DNA of 64,000 nt, from positions 124,001 through 188,000 of the forward strand of contig CAZWWH010000001.1 in assembly GCA_964637365.1 (NCBI GenBank), written 5' to 3'. Position 1 is the stretch's first letter; each line of letters opens with the position of its first letter. Below the pieces are notes generated by a model. That model searched no databases, had not been told where the DNA came from, and saw nothing but the letters and a program-made list of their open reading frames with translations. Below are positions 42,875 through 52,364 of the stretch, in pieces. Source of the stretch: Cryptoclostridium sp964637365 (GTDB lineage: Bacteria > Bacillota > Dehalobacteriia > UBA7702). The position numbers and the translations under genes are program-made.

Positions 42875-44410
42875 TTAAGAAGATGCACGTTTTAATTTAT
42901 GGAGCAAAATCTCTTTCGTATCATTAAATTCCCGCACTTTAAGGATTGCCGCAAAGAGCAAGTAGACAGTAACGCCCATGATAATACAGCAAAGCACAAG
43001 CAGGAACACACTGTTAATGCTGAATACCCCCAGGCACCACTCAGTAAGTTTTACGGCGGCTGCCATCAATAATGAGGAAAAGAAGATTTTCCCAAAGGAC
43101 TGTACCAAGGGGCCGTAATGAAAATGGGGCATATGCTTTTTTAATGCAATAAAGAATACAAGCATATTTGCAGTTCCGGCCAAAGACGTGGCTAAGGCCA
43201 AGCCACCGACACCCATCCATTTCATGGTGAGGAAGCTAATCGCCAGGTTCACAAGAATCCCCGCACCACCAGCATAAAGCGGCAGTTTATTATCCTCAAA
43301 AGCATAAAAGACTTTTACCATCACCAGTACAACAGCAAAAGGCAGCAGGCCGATAGCATACCACAACAAGGCAGATGAGGTCATCGCAGTAGCCGTAGCA
43401 TCAAAGGCACCTCGTTGAAACAACAACGTAATAATGGGTTGGCGTAAAACCATTAAACCAACCGCCGAAGGAATTCCTAAGAACATGACCAGACCAACGC
43501 CTTTATGGATGACGCGATCCAGTCGTTCTTCTTCCCCCTTCATGGCGTATTCCGTCAGATAAGGATAAATAGCCACCGCCATGGCAGCTACAAAAATGCC
43601 GCCGGGCAGGTTCACGACTTTGCTGGCATAGTTCAGGGCTGAAATACTGCCCTCTGCCAAGCCGGAAGCAAAAATTCGATTGATAATATAATAAATTTGA
43701 TTGACCGACGTTCCCAGCACAATAGGAACCAAAGAAACCATCGCCGCCCGAACATCAGGATGATGCCATGATAATTTCGCCTGGTAACGAAAGCCTGTTT
43801 GGGCCACACTGGGGAGGTGAATCAACATAAAGCCGACAAATCCCAATAAGGTACCAATGGCCAAGCCTTGAATCCGTGAAACCAAGCACACAGAAATGAT
43901 AATAATTGCACTGCATAGCGCAGGAGCCGAAGCACTTACCAGAAAACGGTGATTGGCGTTGAGATATCCTGACAGGACCATGCCGATGCTCATAAACAGA
44001 ATAGCAGGGAACATGATGCGGGTCAGCTGTACTGCCAAGGCCGCAGTTTCCCCATCAAATAACGGTGCTGTGATTTTCACCAAAATTGGCGCAAAGGCAA
44101 TGCCAAGGATCGTGACGATTAGCATGACCAAGGCAACCAGGTTCAAAAAGTAATTTCCTACCAAAAAGGCTTCTTTTTTATTTTCTTCCAACAAATATTT
44201 GGTTAGCAATGGTACTGTTACTGTTACCAAGGCCGAACCCAATACTGCCTGTAAAGAATAGGGTAACGTATAGGCGACGAGATACGCGTCGGTATACATT
44301 GTTGCGCCAAAAGCGCCGGCAATGGCCATCTCCCGGACAAAGCCCAGAAGTTTTGCCACAAAATTCATCACAACGATGACTGCCGCCGCCTTTGTAATAT
44401 TGTTTGCCAT
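42875..44410 (-). CDS. MurJ-type lipid II/polyprenol-sugar flippase, copy 1
   Basis: This 511-residue MVF/MurJ protein has 14 predicted helices. N-terminal marks are VVMNFVAKLLGFVREMAIAGAFG (MurJ charged helix 1) and TDAYLVAYTLPYSLQAVLGSAL near residue 40; GIVLSGYLNANHRF-like GMVLSGYLNANHRFLV is near 143. It moves a lipid-linked precursor to the outer face. It lies between the CsaB-like gene and the WecA-like gene, so it could serve the secondary polymer rather than peptidoglycan. A second MurJ lies at 52365-53927. Confidence 0.92.
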   Translation of the reverse strand: MANNITKAAAVIVVMNFVAKLLGFVREMAIAGAFGATMYTDAYLVAYTLPYSLQAVLGSALVTVTVPLLTKYLLEENKKEAFLVGNYFLNLVALVMLIVTILGIAFAPILVKITAPLFDGETAALAVQLTRIMFPAILFMSIGMVLSGYLNANHRFLVSASAPALCSAIIIISVCLVSRIQGLAIGTLLGFVGFMLIHLPSVAQTGFRYQAKLSWHHPDVRAAMVSLVPIVLGTSVNQIYYIINRIFASGLAEGSISALNYASKVVNLPGGIFVAAMAVAIYPYLTEYAMKGEEERLDRVIHKGVGLVMFLGIPSAVGLMVLRQPIITLLFQRGAFDATATAMTSSALLWYAIGLLPFAVVLVMVKVFYAFEDNKLPLYAGGAGILVNLAISFLTMKWMGVGGLALATSLAGTANMLVFFIALKKHMPHFHYGPLVQSFGKIFFSSLLMAAAVKLTEWCLGVFSINSVFLLVLCCIIMGVTVYLLFAAILKVREFNDTKEILLHKLKRASS

Positions 44411-44424
44411 GGTTCTCCTTTTAA

Positions 44425-46200
44425 TTACGCCTCTTCGGAAGAAAGTTCTTTCTCAGTAGTTTCCTCTACGTCAGCTTCCATGGAAAAGATGGAGACCTCC
44501 ATCTCATCGTCATCCTGTTCCGAAAAGAGATTTGCAGCGTCGACTGAAACGTCGACCGAATTTTCTGTTCCTGTCGCAGCTCTCGCTGCTTTGCGTTCTT
44601 CCAGCAGGGCCATTTTTTCTGCCCGGGTCCGTTTCACATGATCGGATTTACGAATCACCCGCTGGACAATGACATCCAATAAAAAATTAATTTGATTGGC
44701 TTCTTCACAAAGATTGGGAAGATTTGCCTCCAATGCGGCAACCACTGCGTCAGTATCCCCTACCAGCTTGCGATAATTGGCAAAGAAGGCGTCACTGTCA
44801 TACTGTTCCGAATTCCCACAAAGAGGCACACCCACATTGTGACAAAAACTGCTTATCCCCTCTTCACCGCTGATTGCGGCAAAGGGTTTATATCTCAACG
44901 CCGCCATGGTCAAAACAGGCAAATTCATACCGATCACAAGATCTGCGGCGGAAATAATATCCATCAATTCCTGAGGCAACAAGGAATCTCCAATATCAAA
45001 AATTTCCGCAAATTCTGTCATCTGAGACAGAACGTCTTTGGATATTTTTAAATCACGCTCATATTGGAAAGGCACAAAAACAACTGTATAACCAAAACGA
45101 ACGGAATCATCAGCCAAGGACACCAAATCTCCCACGGGTATATGTTCCGATTCGGAAAGGAAGAACACGGCCAATTTGGAATCCTCCAAAGCCCACTGCC
45201 AAGGAGTCTCATTTAAAAGACGGTGTGAACAAGAAATTTCATTCTGTAAGGAGAGGTCTTCTTTTTGAACCGTTTCCTCATCATCAGCCGCTGTCTGGAC
45301 TACGGTCTCCTCAGTAGACTCATGTTCCGGCTCAGTAATGATAATTTCAATTTCCATGGGAGTATCAACGGTGAAACGAGCATCAGCTGCGACTAAAGGT
45401 TCTTCATCTTTCGGCAAAAGGCCTTCGGGAACCACTGTAGCAAACTGCTCCATGGGAATATCTATATCGTCAAGGCCATCAGCGTCAGATTCTTTCTTTG
45501 CTTCTTTTTCCAAGGAAGCAAAAGCTTCCGGATCCATCACCACAATTTGCAGTTCCATATCATCATTTTGATTCACTTCCACAGCAGAATCTGCCGAAGC
45601 AGACACTTCCTCCTCTTCTTTCTTCAAGGATTCTTGTTGGATCTTTTCTGACATCGCGACATATTTATCCAAATCCCAGCAATGACTGATGGAGGTAAGA
45701 TTTAGCAACGGGTCCGCAGTGATACTGATACGTCCACGGCGCATTCCCCAATCGCGTAGGCACTCTGCGGAGTCCTTATCCCGCACTGTGACGCGGGAAA
45801 CCTTACGCAAGGCATTCACGATCAATTTGCGGCCCAAACCACTTTCCAGGCTACGGAATCCTTGGCCATAAACAAATACAGGCTTTTTACGGCGTACGGC
45901 CATGCGGATCACTCTGGTATATTCGTAGTAAGAACGAAAATCTGTTTTTTCCCGCATTAAGCTGCTGTCACCGCAAATCACGATATCTGATTCAAGAATC
46001 CCCTTGTGAAGCTGGGACCACCGGCTACGGTCATAGGCAATGACTCCATAAGCAGCTGCGGTTTCCTCTGGATCGTCAGAAAAAACAACGATTTCTACAT
46101 CTTCAATATGATTCCGCAGTGACTCTATTAATGAAAGTAAAGTCAACTCGTCGGCGGCAATTCCGCAACCATAATACCCGGAAATACAAACTTTTATCAT
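44425..46200 (-). CDS. CsaB-like polysaccharide pyruvyltransferase, diverged, with acidic insert
   Basis: This 591-residue relative of CsaB (normally about 350-400 residues) starts MIKVCISGYYGCGIAADELTLL, where CsaB has GYYGFGNxGDEA. SRVTVRDKDSAECLRDWGM and ITADPLLNL are as in the family. A block of about 150 residues rich in Glu/Asp (about 188-335) splits the two halves, and another acidic tail ends the protein. Near the end, VIGMNLPVLTMAA stands in place of the usual MRLH motif. With the GDE and MRLH residues both changed, enzyme activity is doubtful; a regulatory or scaffold role is possible. ATG at 46200 is chosen; a sigma-A promoter lies at 46291-46319. It heads the operon with murJ1 and the WecA-like gene. 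Confidence 0.85.
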   Translation of the reverse strand: MIKVCISGYYGCGIAADELTLLSLIESLRNHIEDVEIVVFSDDPEETAAAYGVIAYDRSRWSQLHKGILESDIVICGDSSLMREKTDFRSYYEYTRVIRMAVRRKKPVFVYGQGFRSLESGLGRKLIVNALRKVSRVTVRDKDSAECLRDWGMRRGRISITADPLLNLTSISHCWDLDKYVAMSEKIQQESLKKEEEEVSASADSAVEVNQNDDMELQIVVMDPEAFASLEKEAKKESDADGLDDIDIPMEQFATVVPEGLLPKDEEPLVAADARFTVDTPMEIEIIITEPEHESTEETVVQTAADDEETVQKEDLSLQNEISCSHRLLNETPWQWALEDSKLAVFFLSESEHIPVGDLVSLADDSVRFGYTVVFVPFQYERDLKISKDVLSQMTEFAEIFDIGDSLLPQELMDIISAADLVIGMNLPVLTMAALRYKPFAAISGEEGISSFCHNVGVPLCGNSEQYDSDAFFANYRKLVGDTDAVVAALEANLPNLCEEANQINFLLDVIVQRVIRKSDHVKRTRAEKMALLEERKAARAATGTENSVDVSVDAANLFSEQDDDEMEVSIFSMEADVEETTEKELSSEEA

Positions 46201-46290
46201 GGTTTCATCCCTTCCCAACCCGATCCTTGGTCATAGAACCTTTCTAATATTCATCGGATCTGTGGTTTTATACATATAAAACTAACCTAT

Positions 46291-46319
46291 ATTATAATAA
46301 AAAAAAGACAATTCATCAA
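46291..46319 (-). promoter_or_regulatory. sigma-A promoter of the csaB-like/murJ1/wecA-like operon
   Basis: On the minus strand, TTGATG (46314-46319) and TATAAT (46291-46296) are 17 bp apart, about 90 bp before the start codon. Confidence 0.7.
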
Positions 46320-46370
46320 GTTTTTTCACAATAAAAGTGGAAAAGCGACACAGAAAGATGCCGCAAACCA

Positions 46371-46405
46371 AAAAGAGCAGGGGAGGTTTGCCCCCATGCT
46401 CTTTA
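46371..46405 (-). terminator. terminator of the LCP-WecG operon
   Basis: On the minus strand, AAAGAGCATGGGGG pairs with CCTCCCCTGCTCTTT across a short loop, ending in TTTGG. Confidence 0.7.
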
Positions 46406-46410
46406 TATAA

Positions 46411-47136
46411 TCATTTACAATCCTTCTTGACTAAGGACATAAACTTGGGTAACGCCATGGTGCGTTTCAAACGCTTTGGATCGGCGCAAAGGCGGTAAAA
46501 CCATTCCAGACCGGTTTTCTGAAAAAACCTCGGCGCTCGTTTCACATTACCGGAAAGCACATCCAAGCTGCCGCCAACGCCAATTGCTACATGAATATTT
46601 GCAGCGTCATGGTACTGCGTAATCCATTGATCCTGACGGGGGAATCCCATGGCCACGAAGAGGATATCTGTTTGAGCCGCAGCAATTTCCCGAGCGATGG
46701 CGGGACTTTCTTCCTCCTTAAAGTAACCGTCACGATAACCGACAATTTCCGCTTGAGGATAATCCCGGCGAATATTGGCCACAGCAGCCTCCACCACTTC
46801 AGGATGGGCTCCCAAGAAATAAAAACGATGTTTTCCTTGGGACAACAAATTTTGTACCAGGTCAATGCCGGAGACGCGCTCTCTCAGGGGTGTACCATAC
46901 CGTTCCGCCGCCCAGAGAATCCCCGAGCCATCGGCAGTAATATAATCCGCAGTCTCTACAATAGAGCGAATTTCACTGTTAGTAGCTGCAGCATAGGCAA
47001 TTTCCGCATTCATGGTCACGATGCGGGAAAAGCCTCCTTCATCTACCACACGATCAATATAGGCCAAGGTTTCTTCCATAGATGCATCCACCACAGGAAG
47101 TCCCAGGACATGAATTTCTTTTCCTTTTGTCGCCAT
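46411..47136 (-). CDS. tagA: WecG/TagA/CpsF family glycosyltransferase
   Basis: This 241-residue glycosyltransferase of family 26 acts on lipid-linked GlcNAc (in TagA, adds ManNAc). Family marks are FSRIVTMNAEIAYAA near residue 36, ADYITADGSGILWAAERYG near 66-84 (Asp), HRFYFLGAHPEVVEAAV near 103, and VAMGFPRQDQWI near 158. It is one base from the stop of the LCP gene. With WecA-like, LCP and MurJ, it belongs to the wall polymer pathway. Confidence 0.92.
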   Translation of the reverse strand: MATKGKEIHVLGLPVVDASMEETLAYIDRVVDEGGFSRIVTMNAEIAYAAATNSEIRSIVETADYITADGSGILWAAERYGTPLRERVSGIDLVQNLLSQGKHRFYFLGAHPEVVEAAVANIRRDYPQAEIVGYRDGYFKEEESPAIAREIAAAQTDILFVAMGFPRQDQWITQYHDAANIHVAIGVGGSLDVLSGNVKRAPRFFQKTGLEWFYRLCADPKRLKRTMALPKFMSLVKKDCK

Positions 47137-47137
47137 T

Positions 47138-48205
47138 TTATTGCGAATCCCCCGTGCTGTTATTACCGACAGAGACTTTCCCTGCGCTACGTTCCATGGA
47201 TTCTATAACGTCTGAAGGCATTTCTTCATAATTGTTCAAGGCGTTAAAGAAAGCGTCCCTGGTAGAATCGAAAATAAAGAAATAGCTGACTCCATCCTGG
47301 TAACGGCCTTCACCCGGCGGTGTATAGGTGCTCATTTCCACACCGTCCTTCAGATTCATAAAAATCTGCAAGAGCTGTGTGCCGGTGAGGTTCGTAGATA
47401 CATTGGTCTTAATAGCAGTGCAGAGATCAGGAATTTTCAATAAAGTACCAGCGGAGAACATTTGCTCCTTCAGAGTGGTCATAAACAGTTGCTGACGGGC
47501 CACACGACCGATATCGCCCTGCCCATCACTGCGGAAGCGGCAGAACTGGAGCGCTTGGTCACCGTTGAGCGTTTGGAGACCCGGCTGAAGGTCAATGCCT
47601 TCGCCATCATATTTCATGCGCATGGGAACATCAATGGTGATACCGCCCAAGGCGTCGATAACATCACGGAAGCCCTGAAAATCAATTTGCGCCATAAAGT
47701 CAACTTCAATATCGAAATTATGCTCTAGCGTCGCTTTGGACAGCTCAATGCCGCCATAAACGAAGGCGTGATTAATTTTCGTTTTTTGCCCGGCATAGGA
47801 GCCGCCTTCCGGAGGAATTTCAATATAGGTATCCCTAGGAATGCTTAAAAGGCGCATTTCTTTGGCTTTCATATCAACGAAAGCAATCATCATGGTATCG
47901 GAACGACTTTTCGTTTCTCCAGGACGAGCGTCGCATCCCATCATCAAAACGGTGAATTGATCCTTGTCAAAGGCAATTCCCTCATCCTCGGCAGCTTCCA
48001 GTTCAGCAGTGCCACTGAGATCGCCCCAAATCAGAGGATAAACGTAAGCCCCTACATAACCGACCCAACCAAAAACCAGGACACATACGGCGAGTATACC
48101 CACAAAAATCCAGTTATGAATTTTTTTGCGCCGTTTTAAACGGTCTTTTTCCGTTTTTATGGGGTTTGATATGATTTCATCTTTCGGCGTTTTTTTTCTG
48201 AACAT
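47138..48205 (-). CDS. LytR-CpsA-Psr (LCP) family wall polymer ligase
   Basis: This 355-residue protein has a cytoplasmic basic N-terminus (KTEKDRLKRRKKIHN), one membrane helix (residues 30-55), and an extracellular LCP domain. The catalytic-site marks are MMGCDARPGETKSRSDTMMIAF near residue 88-110 and LLSIPRDTYIEIP near 120 (Asp/Arg that bind the polyprenyl pyrophosphate). The family joins wall polymers to peptidoglycan. The operon is LCP-tagA, with promoter at 48256-48284. Confidence 0.93.
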   Translation of the reverse strand: MFRKKTPKDEIISNPIKTEKDRLKRRKKIHNWIFVGILAVCVLVFGWVGYVGAYVYPLIWGDLSGTAELEAAEDEGIAFDKDQFTVLMMGCDARPGETKSRSDTMMIAFVDMKAKEMRLLSIPRDTYIEIPPEGGSYAGQKTKINHAFVYGGIELSKATLEHNFDIEVDFMAQIDFQGFRDVIDALGGITIDVPMRMKYDGEGIDLQPGLQTLNGDQALQFCRFRSDGQGDIGRVARQQLFMTTLKEQMFSAGTLLKIPDLCTAIKTNVSTNLTGTQLLQIFMNLKDGVEMSTYTPPGEGRYQDGVSYFFIFDSTRDAFFNALNNYEEMPSDVIESMERSAGKVSVGNNSTGDSQ

Positions 48206-48255
48206 GATATCGAAATCCTCAAATAAATTCTTTTGTAAACCAATAAACTTGAGTA

Positions 48256-48284
48256 ATTATATCATATTATTTCATATAATTCAA
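48256..48284 (-). promoter_or_regulatory. sigma-A promoter of the LCP-tagA operon
   Basis: On the minus strand, TTGAAT (48279-48284) and TATAAT (48256-48261) are 17 bp apart, about 50 bp before the LCP start. Confidence 0.75.
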
Positions 48285-48360
48285 AAAAAATTGTGACAGA
48301 ATTAGGCATTTTAATAAATATTTCGCATTAATTCAGCAAATATACATTAATTCTCCATAT

Positions 48361-49647
48361 TTAAAGCTGTTCCACGATGATTTTATAATGAGATTCTACT
48401 TCATAAACAACTTTTTCCAAATCAATGGTAGGAAATTCTCCATCACGGTAGACAATTCGTCCATCACTCATGGTAAGGCAAACATCACTGCCTTCTGCAG
48501 CGTAGACCAAATGATTTACTAAATGAGTGGCAGGCTGCCAATGAGGCTCTTTTAAATCAATCACAATCAAATCCGCCCGCATTCCAGGTTTGATAACACC
48601 ACAATCATCACGGCCCTGGGCTTTTGCGCTGTTGACAGTAGCGGCGGCCAAGGTTTGTGCCGGCGTGATCACCGTGGGGTCGTTACTGCTCCCTTTATGA
48701 ATCAGGGCGAAAACATTCATTTCCTGAATCATGCTTAAATTATTATTACTAGCCACACTGTCGGTTCCCAGAGCCACATTGATACCTTTTTCAAAAAATT
48801 TGGGAACCGGAGCAATGCCGCTGGCCAATTTCAGATTGCTGACAGGGCAATGGCCCACGGAAACACCTTTTTCCGCCATAATTGCCATGTCATTTTCATC
48901 CACCCAAACACAGTGAGCGGCAGTCGTGGGCAAATCAAAAATCCCCAATTCATTGAAGTAGGCTGCCGGCGTTTTGCCGTGACGCTCCAGGGAAGCCTCA
49001 TGCTCTGCTTTCGTTTCGGAAAGATGGAGATGCATCCGGCAATTCTTCGTTTTGGCGTATTCCGCCACACCGGTCACCACCTTAGGCGAAGAGGTATATT
49101 CCGCATGAAGACTCATGTCAATGCGGATACGACCGTCTTCTGCCATATGGTACTCGGAAAACAGCATTTCATTGGCGGGGTAATCCTCCAATTCATAAAA
49201 GCTCCGATCATCAAAACAGAGGGTACCAGTACTGTAATTCGTTTTAGCACCACTTTCAATAAAGGCCTTCAGCAATGCTTCAGCCTGCATATACATGTCA
49301 GTAGTGGCCACAGTACCACTGCGGAACATCTCAGCGATCCCCAGAAGCGCTCCATAATAAACGGAATCCGCTGTGAGATGGGACTCAAAGGGAAAAATTT
49401 TTTGATTGAGCCAATCCTGAAGAGCCATATTTTCGCCATAGCCCCTCATCAAAGTCATGGGCGTATGGGCATGGGAATTGTAAAAAGCGGGCGTCAACAG
49501 TTTACCGCTGCCATCGTATATTTCGCCGAAATCATCTTGGGGCATTTCACTTCCCACATACATAATACGGCTATCCTTAACACCGATATAGCGATTAGGC
49601 TCAATCTCAAAATTCTCATTTAACAACAAAACATTTTTAAAAAGCAT
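48361..49647 (-). CDS. amidohydrolase, SAH/MTA deaminase type
   Basis: This 428-residue TIM-barrel metal amidohydrolase has NSHAHTPMTLMRGYGENMALQDWL near residue 57 (HxH metal ligands), MHLHLSETKAEHE near 198, AAHCVWVDENDMAIM near 232 and LGTDSVASNNNLSMIQEM near 282 (metal Asp). These are typical of 5-methylthioadenosine/S-adenosylhomocysteine deaminase (MtaD/DadD). It would recycle SAH by deaminating it to S-inosylhomocysteine. It lies upstream of LCP and downstream of the C_GCAxxG_C_C gene; functional links to the wall genes are not evident. Confidence 0.88.
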   Translation of the reverse strand: MLFKNVLLLNENFEIEPNRYIGVKDSRIMYVGSEMPQDDFGEIYDGSGKLLTPAFYNSHAHTPMTLMRGYGENMALQDWLNQKIFPFESHLTADSVYYGALLGIAEMFRSGTVATTDMYMQAEALLKAFIESGAKTNYSTGTLCFDDRSFYELEDYPANEMLFSEYHMAEDGRIRIDMSLHAEYTSSPKVVTGVAEYAKTKNCRMHLHLSETKAEHEASLERHGKTPAAYFNELGIFDLPTTAAHCVWVDENDMAIMAEKGVSVGHCPVSNLKLASGIAPVPKFFEKGINVALGTDSVASNNNLSMIQEMNVFALIHKGSSNDPTVITPAQTLAAATVNSAKAQGRDDCGVIKPGMRADLIVIDLKEPHWQPATHLVNHLVYAAEGSDVCLTMSDGRIVYRDGEFPTIDLEKVVYEVESHYKIIVEQL

Positions 49648-49661
49648 TGATGTCTCCTAAT

Positions 49662-50072
49662 TTACTTTTCCAGGGTTTCCAGCAATTCACAAGCGCAATC
49701 AATATAACCGGAGCAAAGTTGTTTTTTATAAGCAGGATCTTCCTTTGCTCTATCATTCACCAATTTGGCGCATTTCAAGGAGCCATTTTTGGCTTTAAAC
49801 TGTTTACACAGCTCCTGCACGTTTGCATAGGTATCCTGCTTTGTTTGACCTACCTTGTCCAAGGAGGCGTCAGACTTCATCCCAGCCACCATAATCATGC
49901 CGCTGACAGCGCCGCAAACATCCTTCATACCCATACCGCCGCCGAAGCCCTCAGACAGACGATAGGCAGCGCTTTCATCAATGCCCAGTTCCTCTGCGTA
50001 AGCGCAGAGCACCGATTGAGCGCAGTTGTATCCGCAAGTAAATTTTTCCTTCGCTTTTTCTCTTTGACTCAT
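49662..50072 (-). CDS. C_GCAxxG_C_C family protein
   Basis: This 136-residue protein of the redox-active Cys family (TIGR01909) has FTCGYNCAQSVLCAY near residue 10, the GFGGGMGMKDVCGAVSG segment (GCAxxG-like), then KCAKLVNDRAKEDP and SGYIDCACELLE. The pattern of Cys suggests metal or iron-sulfur binding; the function is unknown. ATG at 50072 is placed by GGAACGGA upstream. Confidence 0.85.
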   Translation of the reverse strand: MSQREKAKEKFTCGYNCAQSVLCAYAEELGIDESAAYRLSEGFGGGMGMKDVCGAVSGMIMVAGMKSDASLDKVGQTKQDTYANVQELCKQFKAKNGSLKCAKLVNDRAKEDPAYKKQLCSGYIDCACELLETLEK

Positions 50073-50115
50073 TATTTCCGTTCCTTTCAATGATGTTTTC
50101 TTTTAAATTTATTAT

Positions 50116-52341
50116 TTATTTTTGCAAAAGCTGCCGCAAATAGGCTTCATTTTTGTGGGCCCGTTCCTTCATTAAGGCAGAGTTTTTTTTCAGATGCTCG
50201 GCATACTGTTGATAATGTTCCGTCAAATCCTTGACTTTTTCGGAAAGCTCCCGCAAATCAAGGTTTTCCACATTGCCACCATTGGGCATAGAGAAAGCGT
50301 CAAGATAATAAAGGATTTTAGGGTCATAAACCAAGCCGATAAAGGGAATCGCCATATGGGCGGAAAAAATCAGAGTATGAAGCCGCATGGCAATAATAAA
50401 TTCCGCTTCTCCGACCACACTCATGAGCTCCTTAGAGGAAACCGGAGAGTCAAGAACATAGGCGGGATGCTTCATCATGTTCCGTATCTCGCGACTGATG
50501 GCAACATCATGAGGCACCTGCATGGCAATAAATAAAATATTTTTGCCATAGAATTCATGAATCTCGTCACAGAGTGCCGCGATTTTTTCGCAAAAACCTT
50601 CCATATTGGGCCAATTACGAACTGATACTGCGACAAATGGACGATCCCGCGGAACGCCACACTGCTCTAAAAGCGTATCGGCATAATGCTCCGGCGGCGC
50701 TTCCATGGTGAAAACAGGGTCGCTTGTCACATAAACATGTTCGTTGACAATCCCCATAAGCTGCAGTTCTTTGGCAGAATTCTCATCCCGTAAAGTGATG
50801 ATATCAGCTTTATTCAATAATCTTCGTACAAGATGACGGTTAAATTTTTTCCGCACTGGACCAATGCCGTTGGCATAGAGCATTACCTTTTTTCCCATCA
50901 ATTCTGCCAAGCAAATAATAGAGAGATAGTACCACAGAGAACGGGTAGATGTACGGTCCTGCAAAAGACTGCCGCCGCCGGATACCAAAACGTCGCAGCG
51001 ACGGATGGCGCGCATTACCTCCCGAAAATGGAAGCGGTGGGTGGTTTGGTAACCATAGGCCTTGGCTGTGGCTTCGGGGTCATTGGACAACACCGAAATT
51101 TCCACTCGTTCCCCTATGGACTGAATATTGGCATAAACTGCCTGTAAAATGGCCTCATCACCACTGTTGCCAAAGCCATAATAGCCGCTGATTAAAACGT
51201 GATACGTTTTCTCTTTGCTCCACACTGTGTCGTAAGCCTTGAGACAGTCATCGGTCATACGGGCAACAGAGTAATATTTCAAAATGACGCTGCGTCCATA
51301 ATCTCCTATGGCTTGTTTTTGCTCCGCTTCCATATGGCGGAAAAAATGCATGATGTCATCAAACAGCAATTGAGCCGTCGGCATCTGGCAGCCACGGCAA
51401 CAAAAATTTCCTTCCCGAGCCACTGCCAAATGCTCTTGGGAAAATAAACCGATATAGCCCTGACTTCCGGCTACAATAACAGGTTTGGAGGTAGCCATGG
51501 CCTCCAAAGCGGCGCGGGACACCCCGACGAACAAATCACCTACTGCCACAATTTCATTGATATCAGTGCGGGGGCCTGCCATAATAACACACTGACGGCC
51601 TAAAGCCTCATTGATAGTTTGAGCTCTGGCCTTCAATTCCTGAAAGACATCACCGCCACCCACAATCAGTAGGCGGATTCCAGGAAGTTCCTCAGATAAC
51701 TGCGGGGCAAGCTCAATCAGCTGGCGGGCGATCATATCAGTCTCCTGATCCAAACGGCTAACATGGCAGATAACAGGCCCCCCTTCGGAGAGACTGAATT
51801 CCTCCCGAATTCGCGCCCCAGAGGTTTGGGGAGCAAACTTTTTGGTATCAATGCCATTGATGGTAAGGAAAATGTCCTCTTCAGCAGTATTATATTGTTT
51901 CATCAGATACTGTTTGATATCTTCGCTGACGGCAATGGTTTTTTGCCCCCAATCGGTAATATAGCGCAAAATCCCGTCAGTATCAAAAACCCCATGAGCC
52001 GAGGTAACAAAGGGGAAGCCATACTTTTTATGAAGCTTCCCGCAAATAAAACCGGGAATACGGGCATGGGCGTGAACAATATCGGGTTTTTCCTTTTGGA
52101 TAATTTTCTTCATGGAACGGTACGATTGCCACATGGTGAAAACATTGCGGCGATTCATGGGAACACAGTAATGGCGAATTCCCGCCGCCTCAATTTCCGG
52201 CACATACACGCCGCCATTGGAAGCAATAAGGACGTCGTATCCTCGCTGCTTTAACTCCTTGGCCAATTCCACGATATGGGTTTCAGCGCCGCCGATATCA
52301 AGGCCCATTGTGGCCATTAAAATCTTATATTTCTGTTCCAT
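50116..52341 (-). CDS. csaB: fusion: GT4 glycosyltransferase + CsaB polysaccharide pyruvyltransferase
   Basis: This 741-residue two-domain protein has residues 1-375 as a GT-B glycosyltransferase of family 4 (MGLDIGGAETHIVELAKELKQRGYDV; HAHARIPGFICGKL; the donor-site SRAALEAMATSKPVIV region). Residues about 385-741 are a complete CsaB domain: HVLISGYYGFGNSGDEAILQA, SGGGSLLQDRTSTRSLWYYL and IIAMRLHTLIFSAHM. CsaB puts a ketal pyruvate on the secondary wall polymer that holds SLH-domain S-layer proteins. The fusion would add a sugar and pyruvylate it in one protein. Its CsaB part has the GDE and MRLH residues that the paralogue at 44425-46200 lacks. murJ2 is immediately upstream. Confidence 0.92.
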   Translation of the reverse strand: MEQKYKILMATMGLDIGGAETHIVELAKELKQRGYDVLIASNGGVYVPEIEAAGIRHYCVPMNRRNVFTMWQSYRSMKKIIQKEKPDIVHAHARIPGFICGKLHKKYGFPFVTSAHGVFDTDGILRYITDWGQKTIAVSEDIKQYLMKQYNTAEEDIFLTINGIDTKKFAPQTSGARIREEFSLSEGGPVICHVSRLDQETDMIARQLIELAPQLSEELPGIRLLIVGGGDVFQELKARAQTINEALGRQCVIMAGPRTDINEIVAVGDLFVGVSRAALEAMATSKPVIVAGSQGYIGLFSQEHLAVAREGNFCCRGCQMPTAQLLFDDIMHFFRHMEAEQKQAIGDYGRSVILKYYSVARMTDDCLKAYDTVWSKEKTYHVLISGYYGFGNSGDEAILQAVYANIQSIGERVEISVLSNDPEATAKAYGYQTTHRFHFREVMRAIRRCDVLVSGGGSLLQDRTSTRSLWYYLSIICLAELMGKKVMLYANGIGPVRKKFNRHLVRRLLNKADIITLRDENSAKELQLMGIVNEHVYVTSDPVFTMEAPPEHYADTLLEQCGVPRDRPFVAVSVRNWPNMEGFCEKIAALCDEIHEFYGKNILFIAMQVPHDVAISREIRNMMKHPAYVLDSPVSSKELMSVVGEAEFIIAMRLHTLIFSAHMAIPFIGLVYDPKILYYLDAFSMPNGGNVENLDLRELSEKVKDLTEHYQQYAEHLKKNSALMKERAHKNEAYLRQLLQK

Positions 52342-52364
52342 GTTTTGATAACTCCTACTTATCT

